63,877 nt of DNA from a virus. Below, in pieces: positions 36,094-44,026 of the stretch. The notes below the pieces were generated by a model, which saw only the letters and a list, made by a program, of their open reading frames with translations, did no database searches and was not told the DNA's origin. The stretch spans positions 1-63,877 of the IMG/VR virus record IMGVR_UViG_3300009027_000001; one strand, given 5' to 3'. Every line of letters begins with the position of its first letter. Position 1 is the first letter of the stretch. The position numbers and the translations under genes are program-made.

Positions 36094-37152
36094 TCAACTG
36101 CTCAAGATGCTGTCGAGCATTGCGTCGAAGTCCTCACCGCCAGCCGGGGGATTGGCTTTAGCGGGTTCCGAGGGGGCCTCGTTACTCGGACTAGACTCAG
36201 GCGGCGCAACTGGTGCCGGGGCAGGTGCAATCTCATCGACCGTCTCGGCCTGTGCTGCTGCCTGCTCCTGTGCGACTGCGGTTTCCTCTACTGGTACCGG
36301 CTTCGGCTTAGCCTTCGCGGGAGCCGGGGTAGGTGCTTCTGGTGCAGCAGGCGCGACCGCTGCCCCTGCCTCGCTACCTTCCCCGGTATTTCCCGCGTCA
36401 GCGTACTCCGCCGACTCATTGAGAACTCGTTTGGCTTCTTCCGACTCGCGCAGTTCGGACGACGCCTTGAACTCATCTTCATTGAGGAAACGAAGACCTT
36501 TGAAGGTAAACTTCGGGTACGCTGCTTCAGCGTCGAAGCCTATCTTCGTTGCCAGAACGTAGTACGGGATGCCCTTCGGCTTCAGTACACGTTCGGCGTA
36601 ATCTTTGAGGGGGTTCAGTGACGCAGGCGGTACACGCAGCAACATCACATCAACGTCTTTCGGGTCACGTTTACCAGCTGCGACTTCTTCCAGCTGATAC
36701 AAAAAGGCAACCGCGACTCGGCGGACGTCCTGACAAGCCTTCGTTGACTTGCCTTGGTCAGTCTGTTTGGAACCCCAGACATTCATCGGGCAGCTGGCGC
36801 ACAGTTCATGTACCTTTTGTGGTACACCTGAGTCCGGGCGCACACCGTCGCTCGACCAGCAATCAGGCTTGCTGTTATCACCCTCGGCGTAGCTACCTTT
36901 GTAGTACGTCTTCGAGGGCAGGTTGTTCGAGCGCAGCATCACTACTTCGAGGCTCGGCATCGGGTCGCCATCGGCGTTCAGATACGGCTGCGTTTCGCCA
37001 CCGGACTTGACCTTCCAGACCTTGCCTTTGTAACTGATGACCGGGAACCCGGACGATACGCCACCGGACAGTTCATCAAATACTTCCTGACCGACGACCC
37101 CTTGTAGATGTGCAGGCAGTTGTGCTGCTGTAGTTGTAAGGTCATTACTCAC
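36094..37152 (-). CDS. Putative single-stranded DNA-binding protein
   Basis: A 352-residue protein. The N-terminal ~230 residues form a globular domain with four cysteines in C-x20-C-x2-C-x(~20)-C spacing near residues 105-145, likely a zinc site. The C-terminal ~120 residues are Pro/Ala-rich and disordered, ending in an acidic-hydrophobic tip (D-F-D-A-M-L-D-S-I-L). Such a tip is the hallmark of phage and bacterial SSBs that recruit replication proteins. Its location among replication genes agrees. No direct OB-fold motif is visible by eye, so the call is moderate. Confidence 0.6.
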   Translation of the reverse strand: MSNDLTTTAAQLPAHLQGVVGQEVFDELSGGVSSGFPVISYKGKVWKVKSGGETQPYLNADGDPMPSLEVVMLRSNNLPSKTYYKGSYAEGDNSKPDCWSSDGVRPDSGVPQKVHELCASCPMNVWGSKQTDQGKSTKACQDVRRVAVAFLYQLEEVAAGKRDPKDVDVMLLRVPPASLNPLKDYAERVLKPKGIPYYVLATKIGFDAEAAYPKFTFKGLRFLNEDEFKASSELRESEEAKRVLNESAEYADAGNTGEGSEAGAAVAPAAPEAPTPAPAKAKPKPVPVEETAVAQEQAAAQAETVDEIAPAPAPVAPPESSPSNEAPSEPAKANPPAGGEDFDAMLDSILSS

Positions 37153-37538
37153 GATTCTTTACCTCTGCGAATACCGATTTGGGTGGATGCGGTGAACTTG
37201 ACGCCGGGTACTTCCACGCCTTCGTCCAGTAACTCTTTAATGATCTTCTTGTTGGCACGAATGTCCATCGCCTCGAACTTGCGATTCTTGATTGCAAACT
37301 TGAAGAACTCGTCACGGTCTTTCACCGTAGCGCTGGTGCGTTCGATCTTGTAGATCGTTCCGGCGTCGGTGTTAGCCGAGTTGCTGCCGGAATCGTTCAG
37401 GTGTACAGCGAACTCCGACTCGAGTTTCGCCATCGCCTGCTTTACGCGATCCATACTGTTGTTAAATTCTTTTTTCGCTTCGTCAAGGTAGTCCCGAAGC
37501 TGGACGTACTGCATGATTTTTTGGTTTAGGTCTGTCAT
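37149..37538 (-). CDS. Coiled-coil replication-block protein, unknown
   Basis: A 129-residue protein with a long N-terminal helix (residues ~1-50, heptad-like) and a C-terminal domain ending G-V-K-F-T-A-S-T-Q-I-G-I-R-R-G-K. That arrangement resembles unassigned phage proteins encoded beside SSB genes. It overlaps both neighbours by four bases, so it is translated with the SSB-like gene and may act with it. Confidence 0.55.
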   Translation of the reverse strand: MTDLNQKIMQYVQLRDYLDEAKKEFNNSMDRVKQAMAKLESEFAVHLNDSGSNSANTDAGTIYKIERTSATVKDRDEFFKFAIKNRKFEAMDIRANKKIIKELLDEGVEVPGVKFTASTQIGIRRGKES

Positions 37539-37948
37539 GTTCTAATCTCCACTTCTCTGCCACTGGCATCAACGATAGTTGACTTGCGGCCCTTCAGCGT
37601 TCGCGCTGCCTCTGTCTTCAGCACTTCCTTCGGCTTCTCACCAAGTACCTTTTCAGCGTTGGCTGTAAGGGTGGCGAGGCCGATTCGAGCGCGTATAAGT
37701 AGAGACAGTCGTGAGTCATGGAGTGTCGTCATGTAGCGAATGAACTGATCCAGTTCGTGACGCTCACAGGTCATCACCACTTCATCAGCCTTCTTCATGC
37801 CACGTGTCATTATCTCTGTGGCTTCGAGCATCTTTGCGAACGCATAGACACCATCTTTGTCGCCGGAATGGACAGAAGTGCGTAGGGCAAGAGCAGCTAC
37901 TACACGCTTCAGCTTCCAGCGATAAAACCATTGCTTCATTCGTTTCAT
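37535..37948 (-). CDS. Hypothetical helical protein
   Basis: A 137-residue basic, mostly helical protein. It starts M-K-R-M-K-Q-W-F-Y-R-W-K-L-K-R and overlaps the next gene by four bases. No family recognised. It lies between the SNF2-type helicase and SSB-like genes, so a role in replication or recombination is plausible but unproven. Confidence 0.5.
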   Translation of the reverse strand: MKRMKQWFYRWKLKRVVAALALRTSVHSGDKDGVYAFAKMLEATEIMTRGMKKADEVVMTCERHELDQFIRYMTTLHDSRLSLLIRARIGLATLTANAEKVLGEKPKEVLKTEAARTLKGRKSTIVDASGREVEIRT

Positions 37949-37957
37949 TTTATCGCC

Positions 37958-39508
37958 TTAGTTGTCGTTAAACATGTCGAGGAGAGCGCCCTGTAGACGA
38001 GCTTTCTGCCTCAAACGGGAATACAGCTTACGCTCGATTGCTGTGCCAGTCAAATGAATTACAAGGGTTTTATGTTCTTGACCGGGGCGGGTGATTCGGG
38101 CGTTCGCTTGTTCGTAAATCTCGAGTGATGTGGTAGGTGTGAACCAAACAATCGTGTTGGCAGCGGTTAATGTTAGGCCGTGAGCCATGCACTGAGGATG
38201 GGCAATTAACAGCTGTTTTTCAGGGCTGTCCTGAAACGTGTTGAAGATGTCGTTACGGTAGCCCATCGGAGTTCCTCCGTGAACTATTGCGGCGTTCGTC
38301 TTCTTCAGCACACGAGCATACAACTCCTCCGTGGAGTGCTTGAAGTTCGTGAAGCAGATGACCTTGCCAGCTGCCTGTTCATAAATGTCGATGAGTTCTT
38401 GAACTCTGTTCTTGTTGTCGAGTCTAACCACGCCCTTGTCCTGCGTGTATACCCAACCACAGCTGATTTGTAACAGCTTTGAGAAAAGCACACCTTCGTT
38501 CGCTGCCGTCACCGTCCCCTCTTGGAAGGCTAGCTTCAGCTTCTTCACCATGTTGTCGTAGGTGTCCTTCACCTGTTTAGAAGGTGTGACCTCAATGTCC
38601 TTGTAGGTAGTCTCGGGGAGTTCCACGCAATCGTCACGCTTGAACCGAACAGCTGGCTGCAACATGGCGTAAACCTGATCGTTGGCATCGGGTTTCGGCA
38701 CCCACCTGAACTCGGTGATCTGCGTCATGGTGCGACGGATGAACTCTTTCTTGTAGGGTGTGGCCCTGTTGGGGGTGAGTAGCTTCGCCAGCCCCCACGC
38801 ATCAGGTGGCTCGTTAGGAGTTGGCGATCCGGTCAGACCCCAGACATAGGGGGTGTTGCGTATCACGCTACGCGCAGCCTTCCATAACTCTGTGCTGGCA
38901 TTCCTGAAGGTCGCTACTTCGTCAATAATCACAACGTCATACTTCTGGTCGATCAACTGCTGCCGCATCATCTTCAGACCGTCATGGTTGATGATGTGGA
39001 TTTTGGCGGCGGCGTTATCACGGAGCAGCGCGAGCCGTTTCTTACGCACCGGGTGATGCAGGATCACGGTAGACAGGTGCATGAAGTACCGGAATATCTC
39101 TTTGTCCCACACCTGTGTCAGAGTAGAGAGCGGTGCAACGACGAGCACCTTCTCGATCTGGTTCTCTTTGAACATGTGGTCACAAGCATACAGAGCAGCG
39201 CGTGTCTTACCCGTACCCATTTCGGACAGGACGTAGGCACGAGCCTGCATGGTGAGCAGCGCGGCGGTTGTTTTTTGGGTGGAAAAAGGTGGGGGATCGG
39301 AGGGCCACTCGTACTGCGACAATACAGGTGCCGGTACTTTGTAGCCCATGTTACGTGCGAGGCGGGTTGTTTCCGTATTGTGTGGATACGCCATAACGCG
39401 CTGCCCCCGGAAGTCTACCATTCTGCCGGGAACGAGAGCAGACAATCCCTCATCAGGAGGAATAAGGAATTCTTTGCTTGCTTTGACGACTACGGGTTGA
39501 GCAGCCAC
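37958..39508 (-). CDS. SNF2/DEAD-like superfamily 2 helicase
   Basis: A 516-residue protein with helicase motifs in order: Walker A S-E-M-G-T-G-K-T near residue 95, V-V-A-P-L-S-T-L (Ia) near 121, D-E-V-A (II) near 197, G-L-T-G-S-P-T-P (III) near 225, and in the second domain V-I-H-G-G-T-P and Q-A-N-A-R-I-T-R-P-G-Q (VI) near 480. It matches the phage SNF2-type helicases, probably used in recombination or fork repair. It overlaps the VRR-NUC gene by 19 bases, a frequent phage pairing. Confidence 0.85.
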   Translation of the reverse strand: MAAQPVVVKASKEFLIPPDEGLSALVPGRMVDFRGQRVMAYPHNTETTRLARNMGYKVPAPVLSQYEWPSDPPPFSTQKTTAALLTMQARAYVLSEMGTGKTRAALYACDHMFKENQIEKVLVVAPLSTLTQVWDKEIFRYFMHLSTVILHHPVRKKRLALLRDNAAAKIHIINHDGLKMMRQQLIDQKYDVVIIDEVATFRNASTELWKAARSVIRNTPYVWGLTGSPTPNEPPDAWGLAKLLTPNRATPYKKEFIRRTMTQITEFRWVPKPDANDQVYAMLQPAVRFKRDDCVELPETTYKDIEVTPSKQVKDTYDNMVKKLKLAFQEGTVTAANEGVLFSKLLQISCGWVYTQDKGVVRLDNKNRVQELIDIYEQAAGKVICFTNFKHSTEELYARVLKKTNAAIVHGGTPMGYRNDIFNTFQDSPEKQLLIAHPQCMAHGLTLTAANTIVWFTPTTSLEIYEQANARITRPGQEHKTLVIHLTGTAIERKLYSRLRQKARLQGALLDMFNDN

Positions 39509-39819
39509 GCCAGTAACTCCGATTCCCCCGAAAAGGAACCATCATGGTCATAGTATTCTTCCCCAACGACGAGCGTCTTACCGCCTGCATCCCTAATGTT
39601 TTCCATCGTCAGGATTTGTCGGGGTGTGGGGTGTTTGCCGGGGCGCTTTGTCTCGATGCCGAGGAAGCGTCCATTGTGGCAGACATGAAAGTCTACGCCG
39701 GGAGCGCCATGCCCACGCTGGACAGGCATGTGCCACCATGCGCCGTGGTTTCGTAACATGCGTTTGACACGTTCTTTTACAGTCTTCTCGAGGATGTCTT
39801 TCGGGTCACGGTTTTTCAT
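39490..39819 (-). CDS. VRR-NUC family nuclease
   Basis: A 109-residue protein. G-A-P-G-V-D-F-H-V and I-E-T-K-R-P-G-K (PD-ExK core) and the C-terminal G-G-K-T-L-V-V-G strand match VRR-NUC nucleases, structure-specific enzymes that cut branched DNA. The ATG overlaps the upstream stop (TGATG), favouring this start over one 18 bases earlier. It is paired with the SNF2-type helicase. Confidence 0.85.
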   Translation of the reverse strand: MKNRDPKDILEKTVKERVKRMLRNHGAWWHMPVQRGHGAPGVDFHVCHNGRFLGIETKRPGKHPTPRQILTMENIRDAGGKTLVVGEEYYDHDGSFSGESELLAWLLNP

Positions 39820-40487
39820 CAGTCTCTCTCGTACCATTCAGGGCAGGATTTCACAGGGCAGTAGCCACACAGGGGTGTCGGGTTCAGCGGCCAGTCGCCG
39901 GTCTTCTCTGCCTCATCAATAGCAGCGGCGCGAGGCATGAAGTCCAGCCACACCTGTTTCAGTTGGTCTTTGTGGATCGTTTCTCTGGTGAACTCGTTGT
40001 CCTTGAGCCACGCATAGACCAGCACGAACTGTTCTATCTCCGGCATCAGGCGTGACAGGATCGCTGCGGCCAGCTTCAGCTGATCGAAGCCCGGCTTCTG
40101 CTTGCCTGTCTTCCAGTCAATGACGAACGCGATTGTCGAGTTATCGGAAAGCAGTAACAAGTCGAGGACAGCACGTACCCATGCGTCCTTGGCGAAGAAG
40201 TCTACGGGCTGTAGCTTGTGGTTGAGGCACAGGCGCATTTCGCCATACCTCTCGTCGTGCGGTAGCGACATTGCTCTGTCGGCACTGCCCTGCATGTGAC
40301 GCAGCTGTACCGGAAGTGGTACACCCTCCATCACGTACTTGAACAGCGCGTCGTGGACGAACTTACCGTCAGCCTGCCACTGGTTGTCAGGTTCCTTAAC
40401 GTCCTTCTTTACTTTCAGGTGGTAGAACTTCTTGCGGCACTTCTCGAACATATCGAGAGCGCTGAATGACCATGCACGCTTTTTCAT
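39819..40487 (-). CDS. PD-(D/E)XK nuclease, RecB/Cas4-like
   Basis: A 222-residue protein. It opens with S-x-L-x-x-F-E-K-C-x-x-K-F-Y, then G-x-F-V-H-D-A-L, an acidic site D near residue 120, V-I-D-W-K-T-G-K (catalytic D-x-K) near 135, and a C-terminal C-G-Y-C-P-V-K-S-C cluster. The N-terminal Cys with three C-terminal Cys is the iron-sulphur arrangement of Cas4/AddB nucleases. Probably an exonuclease for recombination. ATGA overlap with the small zinc-type gene upstream. Confidence 0.85.
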   Translation of the reverse strand: MKKRAWSFSALDMFEKCRKKFYHLKVKKDVKEPDNQWQADGKFVHDALFKYVMEGVPLPVQLRHMQGSADRAMSLPHDERYGEMRLCLNHKLQPVDFFAKDAWVRAVLDLLLLSDNSTIAFVIDWKTGKQKPGFDQLKLAAAILSRLMPEIEQFVLVYAWLKDNEFTRETIHKDQLKQVWLDFMPRAAAIDEAEKTGDWPLNPTPLCGYCPVKSCPEWYERD

Positions 40488-40645
40488 TTTTCCTCACTCG
40501 TAAGGTGGTAAAGCCCTCGGCAATGGGGGCATTTATAGAACCGTTTTACCCCTATTTCACGTTGTTCCTTTAACGCTATCCGAGCCTGTTGTGCGCTCTT
40601 GTACCCCACCTTCCGGCAGGTCTTTTTCTGTCGTCGTGAACCCAT
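40484..40645 (-). CDS. 53-residue zinc-finger-like peptide
   Basis: A small gene with a very strong ribosome site (aaggaggt six bases before ATG) and an ATGA overlap into the nuclease gene. The basic product has one Cys near residue 10 and C-P-H-C near 39-42, with a His at 47. A small zinc-binding DNA or RNA-binding peptide is possible. It overlaps ORF 40557-40724 in another frame. Confidence 0.6.
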   Translation of the reverse strand: MGSRRQKKTCRKVGYKSAQQARIALKEQREIGVKRFYKCPHCRGLYHLTSEEK

Positions 40646-40724
40646 CGCATACCTCCTTATGTTCGTTGATTGCGATTTCTTCGTAATAGTTCTTACAGTG
40701 GGGGCAACGCCAGACTTCCCACAT
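40557..40724 (-). CDS. 55-residue peptide with CPHC motif
   Basis: The ATG overlaps the DNA polymerase stop as TGATG. The N-terminus W-R-C-P-H-C-K-N-Y-Y is a zinc-knuckle half like that of its neighbour, and the rest is hydrophilic. The 3' half overlaps gene 40484-40645 for 89 bases in a different frame; the strong ribosome site of that gene lies inside this one. Either both are translated, or this is an intact leader ORF that couples polymerase to the downstream genes. Confidence 0.45.
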   Translation of the reverse strand: MWEVWRCPHCKNYYEEIAINEHKEVCDGFTTTEKDLPEGGVQERTTGSDSVKGTT

Positions 40725-42577
40725 CACTTGGCATCCCCGTAGGTCGGGCCGTGACCGGCCTCTGCGTCAATAGGTAAATTACGCGACCACTTAGGTTGCG
40801 TCTTCATAATGTCAAGCAAGCCCTGCTCCAACTGAGGAAGCATGGCCGTAGGGACAACATACACCAGTTCGTCGTGCGCCTGCAATGCGGGCCGGAGTCC
40901 GAACTGCTCGTAGGCTTGACGCATGTGTCCCGTAATGATGATTCGGGCGAGGGCTTGGATCAGGTTCTCTACGAACTTGCCGCCCCACATGGTACGGCCC
41001 TGTCCAGCGAAGTTGTACGTCCAGCCTTGGTACTTGGCGTCCTCAACCCACCTGAGATTCGGGTAGTCGAGTGACATGCCATTGGGGAGAATGATCTGAT
41101 TGCCCTTCACTGTGGCCGGGCCGATCTGTCGTGAGCCGCCGTTCACCATCATTCCGACAGTCTCATCACACAGCTTCCAGAGTGCCGGGATTTCGGGGTA
41201 CGACATTCTATACACATCTACGTAACGCCTGACTTGCTCGTCGGTTTCTTTGACGCCCTGAGCGCGGAGGGTTGCCTTCAGCTTCTTCCAGCCCATGCCG
41301 TAGCCGAGGCCGAGGATGCAGGTCTTGCCGATGAACCGCTCGTGCTGGTCGGCCTTGGTAATGACTCTGCCCCAGACCTTCGACGCAAACGCACAGTATG
41401 GATCACCACCTGTACGGAACACATGTAGCAAATCCTGACAGTTGGACAGCCATGCGTTCAGGCGAGCCTCGATCTGGGACAGGTCACACGCCAGAACTGT
41501 ATGACCGGGGGGAGCGCAAAGCGCGTAACGTAGGTGGTTACGGTCTGTGGCATCCTGTGGGATACGTGGGAGATTCTGGCAGTTGATCTTCTCCATGCCC
41601 CCATATCGCCCTGTGTGGGCCGCATAGTAACGTAGGGGGATTCTGAGACGCTTGTAGCGCTCTGCTATGTCAAGGAACCTCTCGGCACGTGACTCGGCAA
41701 TCGTGGATTTCACGCCTAGTCTCGCTGCCATGATAGGCGCTATGATGGGGTCGTCGCCGTAGGTGTCTTCCAGTTCCTTCCAGCCTGTGTCGTTCTTGGC
41801 GAACGCCCAAGTCGCTTTCCCGGTGGTGGGGCTGATCTTGTATGGTACTTCTACCCCTAGGCTTTCTAACAGCTGTGCGAATTGTGGGTTAGACGAAAGT
41901 TGTGACTTTTTCACATGGTCGGGAAGGGCTTCCATGAGCTTCTTTTTTCGCTCACGAGTTGAGTCTAGCACACCCTTCAGGATTTTAGCATCCAGAACGA
42001 ACTGCGGCTCGAGATACATACGCAGCGTCAGGTCGATAATGTCTAATTCATCACGAGGGAACTCAGCGAGTAAATTCTTGAACAGCCAGTAGGTACCTTC
42101 CACATCCGTCTTGCAGTACTCGCCATATTCGACCATTTCTTGAGTCGAGAGCGAGGCACGCTTCCGGCCAGCCATCAAGTGGACAGTTCCCATCTTTGCC
42201 CAAGGAGACTTTCTTACTTTGAGACAGGAAGCCAGCGATATACTCCTGTGGTACGGTTTGAGGAGGGCTTGAGCCATACCAAGTGTGTCCAGCAAGCGTG
42301 CTGGTAGCTGGGTCGGAAAATAGGTTGATAAGATCACGCCATCGAATAAGGTATTGTGACTCAACATAGCTGAGTCGCGTAGACCAAGGCGAGCGAAAAG
42401 GGCCGCATATTCGTCCATCGTGTCGTAGCTGTACCATTCGGCAGGTTCCTCATTGACTTTGATGCCGACCATGATTATCTCAAAGCGTGGGTCAGACACG
42501 TAATCCTGAGTAGACATCTTCGACAGGGAGTAGTCCTTGTCGTAGTATGTTTCCCAATCAAGGGTGATGAGGTTCAT
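40724..42577 (-). CDS. Family A DNA polymerase
   Basis: A 617-residue polymerase with proofreading domain. Exo I is D-W-E at residues 7-9, exo II H-N-T-L-F-D near 76-81, exo III Y-x-x-x-C-K-T-D near 160. Polymerase motif A D-L-S-Q-I-E-A-R is near 364, motif B R-F-I-G-K-T-x-I-L-G-L-G-Y-G near 410, motif C H-D-E near 567. No 5'-3' exonuclease domain. The start is set by ATGA overlap with the 21-codon ORF upstream; an ORF extension to 42631 would add 18 unrelated residues. It is the phage replicase. Confidence 0.92.
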   Translation of the reverse strand: MNLITLDWETYYDKDYSLSKMSTQDYVSDPRFEIIMVGIKVNEEPAEWYSYDTMDEYAALFARLGLRDSAMLSHNTLFDGVILSTYFPTQLPARLLDTLGMAQALLKPYHRSISLASCLKVRKSPWAKMGTVHLMAGRKRASLSTQEMVEYGEYCKTDVEGTYWLFKNLLAEFPRDELDIIDLTLRMYLEPQFVLDAKILKGVLDSTRERKKKLMEALPDHVKKSQLSSNPQFAQLLESLGVEVPYKISPTTGKATWAFAKNDTGWKELEDTYGDDPIIAPIMAARLGVKSTIAESRAERFLDIAERYKRLRIPLRYYAAHTGRYGGMEKINCQNLPRIPQDATDRNHLRYALCAPPGHTVLACDLSQIEARLNAWLSNCQDLLHVFRTGGDPYCAFASKVWGRVITKADQHERFIGKTCILGLGYGMGWKKLKATLRAQGVKETDEQVRRYVDVYRMSYPEIPALWKLCDETVGMMVNGGSRQIGPATVKGNQIILPNGMSLDYPNLRWVEDAKYQGWTYNFAGQGRTMWGGKFVENLIQALARIIITGHMRQAYEQFGLRPALQAHDELVYVVPTAMLPQLEQGLLDIMKTQPKWSRNLPIDAEAGHGPTYGDAK

Positions 42578-42639
42578 CCGAGAACTGCAATCAGCAGCAG
42601 GAAGAACATAAGCACAATTAGAGTTGTCCATCGTTTCAT
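42574..42639 (-). CDS. 21-residue single-pass membrane peptide
   Basis: A short ORF linking two genes: its ATG overlaps the stop of 42636-43184 (ATGA) and its TGA overlaps the polymerase ATG (ATGA). The product starts M-K-R-W-T-T and continues with about 15 hydrophobic residues (L-I-V-L-M-F-F-L-L-L-I-A-V-L-G), an ideal transmembrane helix with a basic N-terminus. It may be a real microprotein or a coupling device for polymerase translation. Confidence 0.5.
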   Translation of the reverse strand: MKRWTTLIVLMFFLLLIAVLG

Positions 42640-43184
42640 TTTATGTATTTGTCTATCAGCTGTTGATACAGCGAGGGCTTCGGGGGTAGGGCGGCGCTGC
42701 CTAAAGTACTGGCTGATGATAACGCCTGCCCTGTGGACGTTCCGTTGCTGGTGATCGTGATGCTCGGAGACTGCACGTTTGCCAAGCCTGTAGCAACAGG
42801 AGGATCAATCAAATGGTGGCGTGGATAATACGCAGGGTTAGGTGCTTCTGGTCTAGGTGTTACCAAGTCGAAGTCACAGTCAGGGTTCTGACACTGAAGT
42901 GACACCCAATCGCCGGGCTTATTGTCCAGACCGTTGTCGGTTTCTTCGATCCAGAGTTGGAACACAAGCAGCAGACCTTTCTTCTCATCACGTGTGAGAC
43001 ACTGACGACAGAAGATCGTGTTGTGTTGACGTTCGTACTTCTTTAGCGAGTTCAGATCACGTGCGTGGAATGGGGTGAGATAGTGTGAACGAAACGTGTC
43101 AGGGTTGAATACCCCCGCCTGCATTTCAGGGTGAACTTTGGCAACAAGTTCGACAACTTCTTGCCGTACTTCATCTAGTTTCAC
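42636..43184 (-). CDS. Hypothetical protein with CxxC pairs, first gene of replication block
   Basis: A 182-residue protein. Four cysteines (C-R-Q-C near residues 59-62 and C-Q-N-P-D-C near 98-103) suggest a zinc site. The C-terminal third is Ser/Thr/Pro-rich and looks disordered, ending in a helix. No family recognised. It begins the block containing DNA polymerase, downstream of the 43249-43279 terminator and a candidate promoter. Confidence 0.6.
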   Translation of the reverse strand: MKLDEVRQEVVELVAKVHPEMQAGVFNPDTFRSHYLTPFHARDLNSLKKYERQHNTIFCRQCLTRDEKKGLLLVFQLWIEETDNGLDNKPGDWVSLQCQNPDCDFDLVTPRPEAPNPAYYPRHHLIDPPVATGLANVQSPSITITSNGTSTGQALSSASTLGSAALPPKPSLYQQLIDKYIK

Positions 43185-43216
43185 TTCAGTCGCCTTACTT
43201 AGTTGGTAGATGATTG

Positions 43217-43245
43217 AAGCTACCAGATGACCTTCCGCTCGTCAA
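43217..43245 (-). promoter_or_regulatory. Candidate promoter of the replication block
   Basis: On the minus strand TTGACG (43245-43240) and TAGCTT (43222-43217) are separated by 17 bases, 33 bases upstream of the ATG at 43184. The -35 is good and the -10 poor. It sits just past the terminator of the early block, where a new promoter is expected. Confidence 0.4.
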
Positions 43246-43248
43246 GAC

Positions 43249-43279
43249 AAAAAAAGGGGCCAGCCCGAAGGCCAGCCCC
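43249..43279 (-). terminator. Strong rho-independent terminator of the early block
   Basis: On the minus strand the arms GGGCTGGCC and GGCTGGCCCC enclose a TTCG tetraloop and form a GC-rich hairpin with a small internal mismatch, followed directly by TTTTTTT. It is 28 bases after the last early-block gene and separates it from the replication genes. Confidence 0.88.
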
Positions 43280-43287
43280 GAAGGATG

Positions 43288-43304
43288 ACACACACAGTGT
43301 GTGT
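43288..43304. promoter_or_regulatory. Palindromic site 1 (8+1+8)
   Basis: ACACACACAGTGTGTGT, the longest copy of the recurrent odd-centred palindrome (centre 43296, A). It lies between the stop codon of 43307-44026 and the terminator hairpin, a position like that of phage stoperators. Confidence 0.8.
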
Positions 43305-43306
43305 GG

Positions 43307-44026
43307 TTAGTGCGGATACCGTCTATCCAATTCCAAGTCGTCCTCCATGACAGCACAAGTTAGCAGCACTTGGTTAATATCGTCCATGAACGGCAAGTGG
43401 CGAAACTGCGTTAGCTGAGTCGCGCCCCAACCTTCAGGCATAGATGACTTCAACTTCTGCGCTGCCATGCGCTGCGTGTACTTCCTTTCAACGAGAGAAG
43501 CAAACTCGGGCCACGCACGATACAACTGCCCCGGCGTGTTCACCGGATTGATACTCAGGGTTTCACCATTACTCATCATAAAGTTACCCCCGCCCCAACA
43601 GATACCACGTGCATAGTTGTCGAACTTACGTTGCCAGAACGCCAACTGCTTGTGCCTAACAACCCACGCTAATACCTTGCTCCGAAGCGTGGGGTCTGTA
43701 ATGTCCGTATCCTTAATCTCTATCTCAGGATACGGCCATGCGTCATACGAATGACCAAAGGTTAAAGTGATTTCGGGTTTCTTGTTTAGGAACTCGCGCT
43801 TTTCTGCCAGCGACGGACAATGAATCGTCAGTTTGTTGCAGTACTTCAAAGCGTTCTTCTTACCAAGTAACTCCATCGCATCACGTTCATCCTGTGACCA
43901 ACCGAACCAGTAGTACTCCTCGGGGTTAAGCGTGTTCTTGTGTATCGTGTGTCGATACTTGTTGAACAACGCTGTACCCCGAGAAAGCATGAGTGACCTA
44001 CCGGATTGCGATAGTCGGCTACTCAT
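43307..44026 (-). CDS. Hypothetical protein, last gene of early block
   Basis: A 239-residue protein, starting at an ATG that overlaps the VWA gene's stop by eight bases (ATGAGTAG). It contains a P-E-E-Y-Y-W-F-G-W-S segment near residue 35, Trp-rich patches and a C-terminal acidic end. No family recognised. Tight coupling to the HExxH/VWA gene suggests it may be an accessory or target protein of that module. Another ATG at 43990 is possible. Confidence 0.55.
   Translation of the reverse strand: MSSRLSQSGRSLMLSRGTALFNKYRHTIHKNTLNPEEYYWFGWSQDERDAMELLGKKNALKYCNKLTIHCPSLAEKREFLNKKPEITLTFGHSYDAWPYPEIEIKDTDITDPTLRSKVLAWVVRHKQLAFWQRKFDNYARGICWGGGNFMMSNGETLSINPVNTPGQLYRAWPEFASLVERKYTQRMAAQKLKSSMPEGWGATQLTQFRHLPFMDDINQVLLTCAVMEDDLELDRRYPH

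Noticed and set aside
36107-36562. 151-codon rightward open frame rich in Ala, Gly and Ser
   Set aside because: Shadow of the Pro/Ala-rich tail of the SSB-like gene on the other strand.
42578-42631. 18-codon upstream extension of DNA polymerase
   Set aside because: The added residues do not look like the family and lie antiphase to the 21-codon membrane ORF; the ATGA overlap at 42577 is a better start.
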